64,000 bases of DNA from Zoogloea sp. LCSB751 (GCF_002028455.1 NZ_MWUM01000027.1:1-64000), one strand, 5' to 3'; numbered from the stretch's first letter, positions 7,511 to 17,042 are shown. A program made the numbers and translations. The notes: generated from the letters alone by a model not told the origin.

Positions 7511-10006
7511 TCAATCCAGCGTCACGGCCGCTGCGCCGGCCGCCACGCGGGCGCTCACGGTTCGGGCAATCGGCGTCAGGGACGGCGCCGCCGTGCCGAC
7601 CAGCCGGTTCATCTGCTTGAACACGCAGCTCAGAGTGTTGGGCGTTACGGTGACCACGCCATAGCCCTGGGCATCCGTGCTGACCCACTTGATCCACGGA
7701 TTCTTCGAGATACCGGCCAGTTGCTGCGCGAGACCCAGCAGTTGGGTCGAGAAGTTCGTGTCCGCCTTGAGCCCCGCCAGCACCGCCGATGTCGTCGCGT
7801 CCAGCGCCGCCTCGGCAACGCCCTTGGCTGCCAGCGCGGAGCGCACCCGCAGGCGAGCCTGCTCGGCCAGCTGATCGAGGGTCGGCGCCGCAGCGGCCAT
7901 CGTGAAGTCGAACAGGTTGAAGCGCAGCTCCAGCGTCCCCACGCCGCTGACCGGTATCGACAGCGGGTAATAGATCAGCGTGGCGAGATCCGGGCTGACC
8001 GAGCCGACCGCATCGGCGTAGAAGGTGAACAGGGACTCGGAGCTGATGCCGGCGGTCACGAAGTCCACCATCACCGGCTGCGGGCTGGCCGCATCGAAAT
8101 CGTCCATCACCACCCCGGCGTCGAAGCAGTGCAGATCGCCGGTCAGCGCCACCACGTTGCGAATGCCGCCAGCCTTGAGATGAGCCATCAAGGCCTTGCG
8201 CTCGGCGTTGTAGCCGTCCCACTGATCGCAGTTGAACAGGAAGCGGGTGAAATAGCTGCTCAACGCCGCGGCCTTGCCGGAGGACTGGATGAAGGTCGAG
8301 GCGACACCCTTGGCCTGGATGTCGGGCTTGATGTAACCGAAGGCGATGGTTTGCGCCGCCGCCGACACTTGGGCCGTCGTACCGCTGGCAGCCGCCGCCG
8401 CGCCAAACGCGGCGACGGCGATGGCGGCCTGGGTGGCCGTCAATCCGGCACCGGTCGCGCCAGCACTGGCACTACGTCCGCTGGCCGTCGCCGTCGCAAT
8501 GGCCGTGGCCGCAGCGGCCGCAACGGCCTGGCTCGCACCGGCGGTCATCGCCGCCACCAGCGCCGAGGCCACCGGCACATTGCCACCGGTGGCCGACAGT
8601 GCGCCCTGGATGCTGCTCGCCAGCGTGCTCACCGACTGCAGCGCGACCAGTGTCGCGATCGCATCGGTGCCATCCAGCTGCATGCGCAGCAGGGACACCT
8701 CGTTGCACCACAGCTTCCAGGTGGCCGTCGAGTTGCTCATCGTGCTCTTCCACCATTCCCGCTGGCTGCGCCCCAGGATGGACACGTTGGCCAGGGGGTC
8801 GTCCGCCGGCGCGGCGGCCATCTTGAGCGCCTCGAAACTGTCCCGCGTCGCCTGCGGCACCACATAGCGGGCGCCAATCTGGCCGAGCTGCGCCCCCGTG
8901 GCCGGGTTCGGCGCCGCCTCCGGAATGATGTGGTCGGAGCGGAACATGCGCTCGTCGGTCACCACCAGATGGGCCAGATTGCCCCACTGGATGTCCCGGT
9001 ACAGATGCACCGTGTCGAAGCTGGCGATGCTCTCGTCGAGCTTCACGTCGGCCGGCATGAACTCGAACCAGGCCCGGTTGGCCGCACGGCGGCGAGCGCT
9101 CTGGCGGGTATTGTTGCCGCTACGGGTGGCCGCGTCGTAGCTGCCGTTGTCGTAGGTCCCGGCATCGCCCCAGCAGTCGTCGGAGAACTCGTGGTCGTCC
9201 CAGGTGGCAACGAAGGCGAAGCGCTCATGCACCGCCTGCAGGCGCGGGTCGGTGCGGTACTTCTTGTACAGGTAGCGGTAGTCGGCCAGCGTATTGGCGT
9301 ACTTCGCTCCGTTGCCGGCGGCGGTGGCCACCCCGTCGGGCAGGCTCAGGCGGTCGTGACGGCTCTCCACGGCGCCCGTCTGGAAAGCCTCGCCGACGGT
9401 CTCGTAGATGTAATCGCCGAGATGGACGATCAGGTCCACGTCCTCGTTCCTGGCGATGTGATCGAAGGCCGCCCAGTGATTCACGCTCCAGTCCTGGCAG
9501 GTCATGAAGGCCAGGCGCAGTTGGTCCACGCGGGCACCGCGGGCCGGTGCCGTGCGGAAACGGCCGACGCGGGAACGGACCTCGCCGGCGATGAACTGGT
9601 AGTAGTACAGCCCGCCCGGCGCCAGGCCGGTGACCTTGTTACGCACGGTGGCATCGTAGCTCGCATACACCGGCACCTGGCTGTCCACCAGCAGACGCCC
9701 GGCCAGGGCCGCACTACTGCCCAGCGCCGCGCCGTTGTCGGCATCGGTAACGATCAGGCGGATCGACACGTCGGCCGTCCCGGCTGCGCTGGCCACGTCG
9801 TCGAGACTGCCGGGCACGACCCGGGTCCACAGCACCGCCCCCTCCGGCGACGGGTCCCCCGAACCGACGCTCTGCGGAAACTTCCAGTCGCTGCCGAGCG
9901 CCCACGGCGGCAGGCCCGAACCGCTATCGCCACAACCGGCCAGCCCGCCGAAGGCCACCGAGATGGTCAGAAAACCGCTATTGCGGATAAAGCTGCGGCG
10001 ATCCAT
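7511..10006 (-). CDS. PhoD-like alkaline phosphatase/phosphodiesterase, TAT-exported
   Basis: Periplasmic or exported PhoD-family enzyme releasing phosphate from esters. The N-terminus MDRRSFIRNSGFLTISVAF is a twin-arginine signal ending in a GC motif that could be lipidated. Metal-site blocks are visible: LIVHLGDYIYE, ATWDDHEFSDDCWGD and VALTGDLHCFDAG. At 831 residues it exceeds most PhoD enzymes (~520-600). The excess lies in an Ala/Ser/Thr-rich low-complexity block at ~450-557 and in a C-terminal extension. ATG 10006 is chosen over the longer frame because GGAG precedes it and the TAT motif starts there. Divergent from the glycerophosphodiesterase gene. Confidence 0.9.
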   Translation of the reverse strand: MDRRSFIRNSGFLTISVAFGGLAGCGDSGSGLPPWALGSDWKFPQSVGSGDPSPEGAVLWTRVVPGSLDDVASAAGTADVSIRLIVTDADNGAALGSSAALAGRLLVDSQVPVYASYDATVRNKVTGLAPGGLYYYQFIAGEVRSRVGRFRTAPARGARVDQLRLAFMTCQDWSVNHWAAFDHIARNEDVDLIVHLGDYIYETVGEAFQTGAVESRHDRLSLPDGVATAAGNGAKYANTLADYRYLYKKYRTDPRLQAVHERFAFVATWDDHEFSDDCWGDAGTYDNGSYDAATRSGNNTRQSARRRAANRAWFEFMPADVKLDESIASFDTVHLYRDIQWGNLAHLVVTDERMFRSDHIIPEAAPNPATGAQLGQIGARYVVPQATRDSFEALKMAAAPADDPLANVSILGRSQREWWKSTMSNSTATWKLWCNEVSLLRMQLDGTDAIATLVALQSVSTLASSIQGALSATGGNVPVASALVAAMTAGASQAVAAAAATAIATATASGRSASAGATGAGLTATQAAIAVAAFGAAAAASGTTAQVSAAAQTIAFGYIKPDIQAKGVASTFIQSSGKAAALSSYFTRFLFNCDQWDGYNAERKALMAHLKAGGIRNVVALTGDLHCFDAGVVMDDFDAASPQPVMVDFVTAGISSESLFTFYADAVGSVSPDLATLIYYPLSIPVSGVGTLELRFNLFDFTMAAAAPTLDQLAEQARLRVRSALAAKGVAEAALDATTSAVLAGLKADTNFSTQLLGLAQQLAGISKNPWIKWVSTDAQGYGVVTVTPNTLSCVFKQMNRLVGTAAPSLTPIARTVSARVAAGAAAVTLD

Positions 10007-10117
10007 GAACGCGCTCCGGAACAGGAAAGCCCGCGAGCCTAGAGCTCGGCCGTTACACGCTTGTTGCACAGCACAAACAAATACGAAAATCTTCCATTTC
10101 ACCTGCAAATAACGAAT

Positions 10118-10137
10118 TCGTCATAAGAAGATGGCAT
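10118..10137. promoter_or_regulatory. weak Pho-box-like repeats
   Basis: TCGTCAT and ATGGCAT, each 5/7 to the Pho-box half-site CTGTCAT, lie in the gap between the divergent phosphatase and glycerophosphodiesterase genes. Their start-to-start spacing is 13 rather than 11 bases, so this is tentative. Confidence 0.25.
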
Positions 10138-10164
10138 CTTCATGGGTTTTAGCCGGAGATTCCC

Positions 10165-11385
10165 ATGTTGAAACCGATCCACGCCCCGTTCCGCAACCTC
10201 CGCCTGCACCCGCTCGCGCTGGCCTGCTGCAGCACCCTGCTGCTGTCCGCCTGTGGCGGCTCCGATGACAGCAACAGCCTGCCGACGCTGAACGGCGATG
10301 CGCCCCTCGTCGTCGCCCACCGCGGCGCATCGGGCTATCTGCCCGAAGAAACCCTCGAGGCCTACAGCATGGCCATCGACATGGGCGCCGACGTGGTCGA
10401 ACCGGACCTGATCTCCACCAAGGACGGTGTGCTGATCGCCCGCCACGACCCCAACCTGGCCTACAGCACCGACGTGGCCAACCACCCCGAATTCGCATCC
10501 CGCAAGAAGACCATCCAGGTAGACGGCGAGACCCAGACCGGCTGGTTCGCCAGCGATTTCACGCTGGCCGAGATCAAGACCCTCGGCGGCATCTCCACCG
10601 ATGCCGAGCGCCCGCAGCAGTACAACGGCCTCTACAAGGTCATCACCTTCCAGGAACTCATCGACCTGGTGAAGGCCAAGAGCGCCGCCACCGGCCGCAC
10701 GATCGCCGTCTACCCGGAGACCAAGAACCCCACCTACCACCGCGATCTCGGCCTGCCGCTGGAAGACAAGCTCATCGACCTGATCAACAAGGCCGGCTGG
10801 AACAGCAAGACCGCCCCGATCTTCGTGCAGTCCTTCGAGCCGAGCAGCCTCAAGTACATGCGCAGCAAGGGCCTCAACACCAGACTGATCCAGCTCATCG
10901 ACGCCGACGATGTGAACCTCAAGACCGGCGCCCTCACCTACGCGATGCCTTACGACAAACCCTACGACTGGGCCAAGGCCGGCGACAGCCGCCTGTTCAG
11001 CGCCATGGTCACCCCCGCCGGCCTCGCCGAGATCAAGGCCTACGCCGACGGCATCGGCCCGTGGAAGCGCTACATCATCACCGTCAAGGGCACGCTGGAC
11101 GCCAGCGGCAACCTGAAGGACATCAACGGCGACGGCAAGATCAACGAAGCCGACACCGTCAGCCAGCCCGCCACCACGCTGATCGCAGACGCCCACAAGG
11201 CCGGCCTGTTCGTCCATCCCTACACCTTCCGCAACGAACAGCGCCGCCTCGCCAGCGACTACAAGGGCGACCCGCAGAACGAATATCTGGCCTTCTACCG
11301 CCTCGGCGTGGACGGCGTGTTCTCCGACTTCGCCGACACCGCGCTGGCCGCCCGCAAGACCTACCTGAAGGAAATGGGCCGCTGA
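10165..11385 (+). CDS. glpQ: glycerophosphodiester phosphodiesterase, lipoprotein
   Basis: Hydrolyses glycerophosphodiesters to glycerol-3-phosphate and an alcohol in the periplasm. The N-terminus has a lipobox (LLLSACGG), so it should be membrane anchored. Family motifs are VAHRGASGYLPEETLEAY (catalytic His and Glu), VVEPDLISTKDGVLIARHDP and YPETKNP; the C-terminal block is GVDGVFSDFAD. Length 406 is in the periplasmic GlpQ range. An inserted segment DINGDGKINEAD looks like an EF-hand/dockerin-type calcium loop. Neighbouring phosphatases imply a phosphate-starvation role. Confidence 0.92.
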   Translation: MLKPIHAPFRNLRLHPLALACCSTLLLSACGGSDDSNSLPTLNGDAPLVVAHRGASGYLPEETLEAYSMAIDMGADVVEPDLISTKDGVLIARHDPNLAYSTDVANHPEFASRKKTIQVDGETQTGWFASDFTLAEIKTLGGISTDAERPQQYNGLYKVITFQELIDLVKAKSAATGRTIAVYPETKNPTYHRDLGLPLEDKLIDLINKAGWNSKTAPIFVQSFEPSSLKYMRSKGLNTRLIQLIDADDVNLKTGALTYAMPYDKPYDWAKAGDSRLFSAMVTPAGLAEIKAYADGIGPWKRYIITVKGTLDASGNLKDINGDGKINEADTVSQPATTLIADAHKAGLFVHPYTFRNEQRRLASDYKGDPQNEYLAFYRLGVDGVFSDFADTALAARKTYLKEMGR

Positions 11386-11409
11386 ACAGCCTTTGTGGGG
11401 GCTGCCTCT

Positions 11410-11472
11410 GTGGGGGCGAATTCCTTCGCCCGCGTACCCGATTGGCGCGCAGAGGGCGAATGAATTCGCCCT
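11410..11472. repeat. two copies of the GGGCGAATTCATTCGCCC palindrome family
   Basis: GGGGGCGAATTCCTTCGCCC (11412-11431) and AGGGCGAATGAATTCGCCCT (11453-11472) form a close pair in the gap between glpQ and the first phoA, in the layout of REP/BIME-type repeats. Related copies are at 18123-18267, 27356-27389 and, in changed form, 45161-45193. Confidence 0.8.
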
Positions 11473-11532
11473 CACGAGCGGCCTCCCGGCCCTGAAGCAA
11501 TCACTCGGCTTTCATGTAATCGCAATACAGCG

Positions 11533-11551
11533 CTGCCATATTTGCCGTCTT
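11533..11551 (+). promoter_or_regulatory. possible Pho box before phoA tandem
   Basis: CTGCCATATTTGCCGTCTT: the first half agrees in 6 of 7 positions with CTGTCAT and has an AT-rich spacer. The second half is a poorer match, one base out of register. Placed ~50 bases before the first phoA start, where PhoB control would be expected. Confidence 0.35.
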
Positions 11552-11600
11552 TGATAAATCCCCGTTGCAAATCCCCTTTTCCCTCGGAGGCTTCCGAAGC

Positions 11601-13016
11601 ATGTTGAAACCCGTCTTCCTCGCCGTTGCTGCAGCAACGGCACTCCTCGCCGGCTGTGGTGGCAACAGCAGCAACCATGACGCGCCGAAGAACGTCATCT
11701 TCTTCCTCGGCGACGGTATGGGCATCAACACCCTGACCGCCGCACGCATCTACAAGGTTGGCGAGGACGGCGATCTGACCATCGACACGCTGCCCGAAAC
11801 GGCCTTCGTCAAGACCTATTCGAACAACGCCCAGGTCACCGACTCCGCGCCCTCGATGGCCGCCTACATGACCGGCGTGAAGATGAACAACGAAGTCATC
11901 TCCATGTCGGCGGAAACCGCGGCCTTCGACGCCACCGGCAAGGACTACCTGAGCGGCACCGACAGCACCTGTCCGGCCACCGGCAACGGCAAAGCCGTCA
12001 CCACCCTGCTCGAACTGGCCAAGTCCGCCGGCTGGGGCACCGGCGCGGTGACCACCACCCGCATCACCCACGCGACCCCGGCCGTCACCTATTCCCACGT
12101 CTGCCACCGCGACGCCGAAAACACCATCGCCGCCCAGGCCGTACCCGGCGGCGCCGGCTACAACACCGCCCTCGGCGACGGCGTGGACGTCCTGCTCGGC
12201 GGCGGCCGCCAGTTTTTCCTGCCCACCGCCGCCGGCGGCAAGCGCACCGACGGCCGCGACCTGACCGCCGAGTTCGTGACCAAGGGCTACACCTACGTCA
12301 AGAACAAGACGGAGTTCGACGCCGCCGCGGCCAGCTCCACCAAGAAGCTCGTCGGCCTGTTCACCAGCAGCCACATGAGCTACGACCTCGACCGCGACCC
12401 GGCCGTCGAGCCCAGCCTGGCCGAGATGACCACCAAGGCCATCGACATCCTGTCGAAGAACGACAAGGGCTTCTTCCTGATGGTGGAAGGTGGCCGCATC
12501 GACCACGCCCTGCACGAAACCACCGCCAAAAAGGCGCTGCAGGACACCGTGGCCTTCGATGAGGCGATCAAGACCGCCATCGCCAAGATGAAGACCGTCG
12601 ATGCCGACCTGAAGAACACCCTGATCGTCGTCACCGCCGACCACGACCACACCATCGTGCTGAACGGCTACGCCGCCCGCACCGGCGCCACCACCGCCAG
12701 CAACCCCGGCGTGCTCGGCCTGCTGAAGAACTTCGTCACCGGCGCGCTGAACCTGGACAGCTCCGGCAACCCCTTCACCATCATCGGCTTCGGCAACGGC
12801 GAAAACCGCCCGGCCACCCGCACCGCCCTCACCGATGCCCAGGTCGCCGACAAGAGCTACCACCAGGAAGCCGCCATCCCGATGGCCGCCGGCAGCGAAA
12901 CCCACGGCGGCACCGACGTCTTCCTCGGCGCCATCGGCCGCGGTGCGGACAAGTTCACCGGCGTCATTACCAACACCGAAGTCTTCAACCTGATCCGCCA
13001 GTCGGTCGGCCTGTAA
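11601..13016 (+). CDS. phoA: alkaline phosphatase PhoA, lipoprotein paralogue
   Basis: Metal-dependent phosphomonoesterase of the PhoA family, 471 residues. The signal ends in a lipobox (LLAGCGG), so the enzyme should be anchored. KNVIFFLGDGMG supplies the first metal aspartate, TDSAPSMAAYMTG the nucleophile serine (~82), VEGGRIDHALH and VTADHDHT the zinc ligands, and SETHGGTDVF the last histidine. ATG 11601 has GGAGG 10 bases upstream. The next gene is a close paralogue only 16 bases downstream, so the two are probably co-transcribed. Confidence 0.95.
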   Translation: MLKPVFLAVAAATALLAGCGGNSSNHDAPKNVIFFLGDGMGINTLTAARIYKVGEDGDLTIDTLPETAFVKTYSNNAQVTDSAPSMAAYMTGVKMNNEVISMSAETAAFDATGKDYLSGTDSTCPATGNGKAVTTLLELAKSAGWGTGAVTTTRITHATPAVTYSHVCHRDAENTIAAQAVPGGAGYNTALGDGVDVLLGGGRQFFLPTAAGGKRTDGRDLTAEFVTKGYTYVKNKTEFDAAAASSTKKLVGLFTSSHMSYDLDRDPAVEPSLAEMTTKAIDILSKNDKGFFLMVEGGRIDHALHETTAKKALQDTVAFDEAIKTAIAKMKTVDADLKNTLIVVTADHDHTIVLNGYAARTGATTASNPGVLGLLKNFVTGALNLDSSGNPFTIIGFGNGENRPATRTALTDAQVADKSYHQEAAIPMAAGSETHGGTDVFLGAIGRGADKFTGVITNTEVFNLIRQSVGL

Positions 13017-13032
13017 GCGGAGCTCACCCACG

Positions 13033-14445
13033 ATGAAAACCCACTTCAAGACCTGCGCGGCCGCCATCGCCCTGATCGGCGCCACCTCCTCCGCCTTCGC
13101 CGCCGGCGAAGCCACCAACGTCATCTTCTTCCTCGGCGACGGCATGGGCCCCACCAGCGTCACCGCCAGCCGCATCTACAAGTACGGTGAAACCGGTCAG
13201 CTGACGATGGAGAGCCTGAAGCGCACCGCGCGCATCAAGACCTACTCCAACGACGCCCAGACCACCGACTCAGCCCCGTCGATGGCCGCCTACATGACCG
13301 GCGTGAAGATGAACAACGAAGTCATCTCCATGAGCGCCGACACCAAGGCCTACAACGGCGCCACCCCGTATGTGAACAGCGCCACCGGCGACAGCACCTG
13401 CCCGACCAGCGGCAACGGCACTGCCGTACCGACCCTGCTGGAGCTCTCGAAGGCCGCCGGCAAAGCCGTCGGTGCGGTAACCACCACCCGCATCACCCAC
13501 GCCACCCCGGCCGCCACCTACTCCCACATCTGCCATCGCGACGGTGAGAACGACATCGCCGCCCAGGTGGTGCCGGGCTCCGGCAAGTTCAACGCGGCCC
13601 TCGGCAGCGGTGTGGACGTGCTGCTCGGCGGCGGCTCCAAGTTCTTCCTGCCCACTGCAGCAGGCGGCAAGCGCACCGACGGCCAGGACCTCACCGCACT
13701 GCTGAAGACCGCCGGCTACACCTACGTGAACACCGGCACCGCCTTCAAGGCCATCGACCCGGCCGCCACCGGCAAGCTGGTCGGCCTGTTCAACAAGGAC
13801 CACCTGAACTACGAGCTGGACCGCGCCAAGACGGCCAACAACATCGACGAGCCCAGCCTCGCCGACATGACCGAAAAGGCCATCAAGATCCTGCAGAAGA
13901 ACAGCAAGGGTTACTTCCTGATGGTCGAAGGCGGCCGCATCGACCACGCCCTGCACGGCACCAATGCCAAGCGCGCGCTGGAAGACACGATCGCCTTCGA
14001 CGACGCCATCAAGCGCGCCCTCGGTCTGGTGGATCTGAAGAACACGCTGATCGTCGTCACCGCCGACCACGACCACACGATGACCATCAACGGCTACGCC
14101 CACAAGGGCAACCCCATCCTCGGCAAGGTCACCGACATCAAGCAGACCACCGTGCAGGGCAAGCCGGTGCTGGCCAATGCCGCCGACAGCAAGCCCTACA
14201 CCGCCATCGTGTTCGGCAACGGCGGCGGCCCGCGCAAGGCCGTCCGCGACGATCTGACCAGCGTCGACACCACCGCTGACGACTACATCCAGGAAGTCGG
14301 CATCAACCTCGGCTCCGTCGGCAACGAAACCCACGGCGGCGGCGACGTGATGCTGTTCGCCGGCGGCGCCGGCAATGCCGGCTTCAAGGGCACCATGGTC
14401 AATACCAAGGTCTTCAGCCTGGTGAAATCCGCCCTCGGCCTCTGA
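13033..14445 (+). CDS. phoA: alkaline phosphatase PhoA, soluble periplasmic paralogue
   Basis: 470-residue PhoA-type phosphatase with a normal Sec signal (cleavage after SSAFA), so predicted free in the periplasm, unlike the lipoprotein copy just upstream. It has the same catalytic blocks: TNVIFFLGDGMG, TDSAPSMAAYMTG, VEGGRIDHALH, VTADHDHTM and NETHGGGDVM. High similarity to the upstream gene across the whole length, including identical stretches such as GVKMNNEVISMSA, points to tandem duplication followed by a change of localisation. A strong terminator follows. Confidence 0.95.
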   Translation: MKTHFKTCAAAIALIGATSSAFAAGEATNVIFFLGDGMGPTSVTASRIYKYGETGQLTMESLKRTARIKTYSNDAQTTDSAPSMAAYMTGVKMNNEVISMSADTKAYNGATPYVNSATGDSTCPTSGNGTAVPTLLELSKAAGKAVGAVTTTRITHATPAATYSHICHRDGENDIAAQVVPGSGKFNAALGSGVDVLLGGGSKFFLPTAAGGKRTDGQDLTALLKTAGYTYVNTGTAFKAIDPAATGKLVGLFNKDHLNYELDRAKTANNIDEPSLADMTEKAIKILQKNSKGYFLMVEGGRIDHALHGTNAKRALEDTIAFDDAIKRALGLVDLKNTLIVVTADHDHTMTINGYAHKGNPILGKVTDIKQTTVQGKPVLANAADSKPYTAIVFGNGGGPRKAVRDDLTSVDTTADDYIQEVGINLGSVGNETHGGGDVMLFAGGAGNAGFKGTMVNTKVFSLVKSALGL

Positions 14446-14497
14446 TCCCCACCGAGCCATCCTGGGGCGGCCCTGTACAGAAAACCGGCCCCTATTT

Positions 14498-14525
14498 GCC
14501 CGACCTTTCGAGGTCGGGCTTTTTT
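14498..14525 (+). terminator. Rho-independent terminator after phoA pair
   Basis: Perfect 9-bp stem GCCCGACCT / AGGTCGGGC with a TTCG loop and a run of six T. It lies 53 bases after the second phoA stop and 20 bases before the next start. Confidence 0.95.
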
Positions 14526-14544
14526 CATTGTCACCACGACCACC

Positions 14545-15210
14545 ATGAAACGACTGCTTCCCGCCCTGCTGGGCGCCCTCCTCGCAGCCCCTGCGCTGGC
14601 CGACGACCTGGCCCTCAAAGTCGAACACGACATCACCACCCTCGGCGCCGACGGCGTGACCCGTATCGTGCGTTTTGGCGAACGCCTGATCCGCCGCGAC
14701 AACCAGAGCTGGGTCGAGCGCATCCTGCCGCCCCACGCCCATGAAGCCGATGAGCACAAGGCCGGCGACAAAAACCACAAACATATGGACACCTCCGCCG
14801 CCGCCCGCTGGGTGGTACGCAGCAACGACGGCAAGCTGCGCGTACGCATCGTCAATGAGCACGAACGGATGATCGTGGACATTGCCCCGGTGGATTACAC
14901 GAACATCGGCTTCGACGGCAAATGGAGCACCGCCAACCAGTTGCTCGATCCCGAGCAGCTCAAGCGCATGAAGGCCAGCAGCCGCAGCGCCCCGGCCGGC
15001 GCCCGCTGGTACGAGGGCGGCACCGCCCAGACCCGCGTGCAGGTGTTGTGGGACGCCAAGGAAGGCTACCCGCGCCGCATCGAGTCGGCCAACCTGGCCG
15101 GCACCCAGCGCAGCACCTTGATCGCCACCCGCGAGACCATGCCGGCCAGACTGCCGTGGACGCGACTCGACGGCTATGTGCAGAAGGAATATTCCGACCT
15201 GCTCGACTGA
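14545..15210 (+). CDS. periplasmic protein of unknown function, His-rich segment
   Basis: 221 residues, with a clear Sec signal (MKRLLPALLGALLAAPALA). I do not recognise the family. Residues ~62-80 form a charged, histidine-rich stretch (PPHAHEADEHKAGDKNHKH) that could bind metal. The rest is beta-rich and polar (RWVVRSNDGKLRVRIVNEHE). Separated from the phosphatases by a terminator, so probably expressed on its own. No catalytic motif seen. Confidence 0.75.
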   Translation: MKRLLPALLGALLAAPALADDLALKVEHDITTLGADGVTRIVRFGERLIRRDNQSWVERILPPHAHEADEHKAGDKNHKHMDTSAAARWVVRSNDGKLRVRIVNEHERMIVDIAPVDYTNIGFDGKWSTANQLLDPEQLKRMKASSRSAPAGARWYEGGTAQTRVQVLWDAKEGYPRRIESANLAGTQRSTLIATRETMPARLPWTRLDGYVQKEYSDLLD

Positions 15211-15341
15211 GTTCCCCGGCCGCGCCAAAAAATGCTATTTATATATCGAGACACACGGACCGCGGAGGGAGACCATTCGCATCGGGATCCGGGTGCTTCG
15301 CAGGGCATTCTTGCCCCTACCCATGCATGAAAGGTACGGCC

Positions 15342-16013
15342 ATGAGCAATTACGGAAACCCGGAGAGCTACCAGCTCGATCACTTCACTCTCGACATCAC
15401 GCCTTACGTCACCCGGGAACTCAACCCCCACGAAGCCGGCGTCGCCGTGCAGTACGGAGCGGACTTCCGGGTCCGCTTCTCCCGCCAGGGCAGCCACGAA
15501 CACAAGCTGGGCCTGATCCAGCTCATCCTGCCGCGAACCCAGCTGTTCGCCCACACCGTCGTCGGCGAATGGAACATCGACAAGCAATACCCCGACGACG
15601 ATACCGCCATCGTCCTCGAGCAGTGCCTGTACGGCAGCGACGGCGTGCGGATCGGCACCCACTCGGCAACCTACGCCGGACAGGAGATGCGCCAGCTTGG
15701 CGAAAGCGAATGCTGGCTGATCGACACCCCGCGGGAAATCAACGGCAACTTCGAAGGGGGCGTGTTTACCGGCCTCACCAACACCAAGTTCGCCAACTAC
15801 GTGGTCGAACTCGACGGCCCCATCGGCCGCATCTTCAACACCGGGCTCACCTGGGGCTACTCGGTGCAGCAGGATGGCAACCAGCCCGTCCGCTTCGACA
15901 TGCACGTGCTCGAACCGCGGCCCATCCGGCTCAAGGACCACAACGAACACCTTGCCGCCATCAGCAGCTTCCTCAACGTCCCCAAGGGCAAGATCGCCGA
16001 ACTGATCCACTGA
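15342..16013 (+). CDS. conserved-looking hypothetical protein
   Basis: 223-residue cytoplasmic protein with no signal or membrane segment. I cannot place it in a family. It contains a patterned middle (GVFTGLTNTKFANYVVELD) and a short helical end (AAISSFLNVPKGKIAELIH). Codon use is like the neighbours. The ATG at 15342 is preceded by AAAGG at 7 bases; an in-frame ATG at 15327 is less likely. No functional link to the neighbours is visible. Confidence 0.7.
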   Translation: MSNYGNPESYQLDHFTLDITPYVTRELNPHEAGVAVQYGADFRVRFSRQGSHEHKLGLIQLILPRTQLFAHTVVGEWNIDKQYPDDDTAIVLEQCLYGSDGVRIGTHSATYAGQEMRQLGESECWLIDTPREINGNFEGGVFTGLTNTKFANYVVELDGPIGRIFNTGLTWGYSVQQDGNQPVRFDMHVLEPRPIRLKDHNEHLAAISSFLNVPKGKIAELIH

Positions 16014-16133
16014 TCCCGTCGGCATGGGACGGCGTGCGCCTGGCGGTCACGCCTGCGCAACATTGCAGGGCTATCTTCTCGGCGTTTCAAGCATGTGGCT
16101 CGAAACGCCGGCCCACCAGACCCACGCCCTCCC

Positions 16134-17042
16134 ATGCCGATCCCCCTTACGCCAGCGCGGCTGGCGCGCCTCGTTGTCCCTCTTCTGCTCACTGTCGGCC
16201 TCGCTGCCTGTTCGCCGACCCAGCGGGTCGTACGCGGCGTCGCCGACCAACTGGCCGCCCAGGGCCAATCCAGCGAAGATGACCTGGAGCTGGCCCGCGA
16301 GGCCAGCGCCTTTTACCTGAAGCTGTCCGAATCGGTACTGCGCCAGCAGCCCGAACATGCCGCCCTGGCCGCCGCCGTGGCCGGCGGCTTCACGCAGTAC
16401 GCTTACGCCTTCGTCGCCTTCGACGCCGACCGCCTCGAAAGCACCGACGCCAAGGCTGCCCAGCGCCTGCGCGAGCGCGCCGCGCGCCTGTACCGCCGCG
16501 GTCGCGATCACGCCCTGACGGCACTCGAACAGGCCCAGCCGGGTTTCCGCCAGCACCTGGCCAGCCCCACCGCCGGCACCCCGCCGCGCCTCAAGCCCGC
16601 GGAGGTCGCCCTCGCCTACTGGGGTGCCGCCGCCTGGGGCGGCCTGATCTCCCTGTCCAAGGACGATCCCGACACCGTCGCCGACCTGCCCCTGGCCATC
16701 GCCCTCGCCCGCCTGGCCTGGGACGCCGAGCCGGGCTTCGGCAACGGCAGTCTGGCCGGCCTGATGGGCAGCTTCGAAGGCGCCCGCCCCGGTGGCAGCC
16801 GCCAGCAGGCCCTGGCCTATTTCGACGAGGCCCTGCGCCTCGGCAACGGGCGCAACGCCGGCGCCTTTGTCGGCAAGGCCGAGGGCATCGCCCAGCCGGC
16901 CGGCGACAAGGCCGCCTTCCTCGACCTGCTCCAGCAGGCCGTCGCCATCCAGGATGCGCCAGGCAGTCCGCTCGCCCTGTCAAACGAGGTCATGCGCCGC
17001 CGCGCCCGCTGGCTGATCGAATCGGCCGACGACCTGTTCTAA
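16134..17042 (+). CDS. TRAP transporter TatT-like component, lipoprotein
   Basis: 302 residues with a lipobox (VGLAACS). The helical-repeat body with AYWGAAAWGGLISLSKDDPD and LARLAWDAEPGFGNGSLAGL is typical of the TRAP-associated T-component (TatT), a TPR-like partner of a TatP/DctP binding protein. A DctP-type gene follows 67 bases later and a permease after that, which supports the call. The N-terminal start is set at the ATG that gives the signal peptide directly. Confidence 0.85.
   Translation: MPIPLTPARLARLVVPLLLTVGLAACSPTQRVVRGVADQLAAQGQSSEDDLELAREASAFYLKLSESVLRQQPEHAALAAAVAGGFTQYAYAFVAFDADRLESTDAKAAQRLRERAARLYRRGRDHALTALEQAQPGFRQHLASPTAGTPPRLKPAEVALAYWGAAAWGGLISLSKDDPDTVADLPLAIALARLAWDAEPGFGNGSLAGLMGSFEGARPGGSRQQALAYFDEALRLGNGRNAGAFVGKAEGIAQPAGDKAAFLDLLQQAVAIQDAPGSPLALSNEVMRRRARWLIESADDLF

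Noticed and set aside
7400..10042. 880-residue plus-strand frame over the PhoD gene
   Set aside because: Arg/Gly/His-rich shadow typical of high-GC DNA; the minus strand has TAT signal and catalytic motifs.
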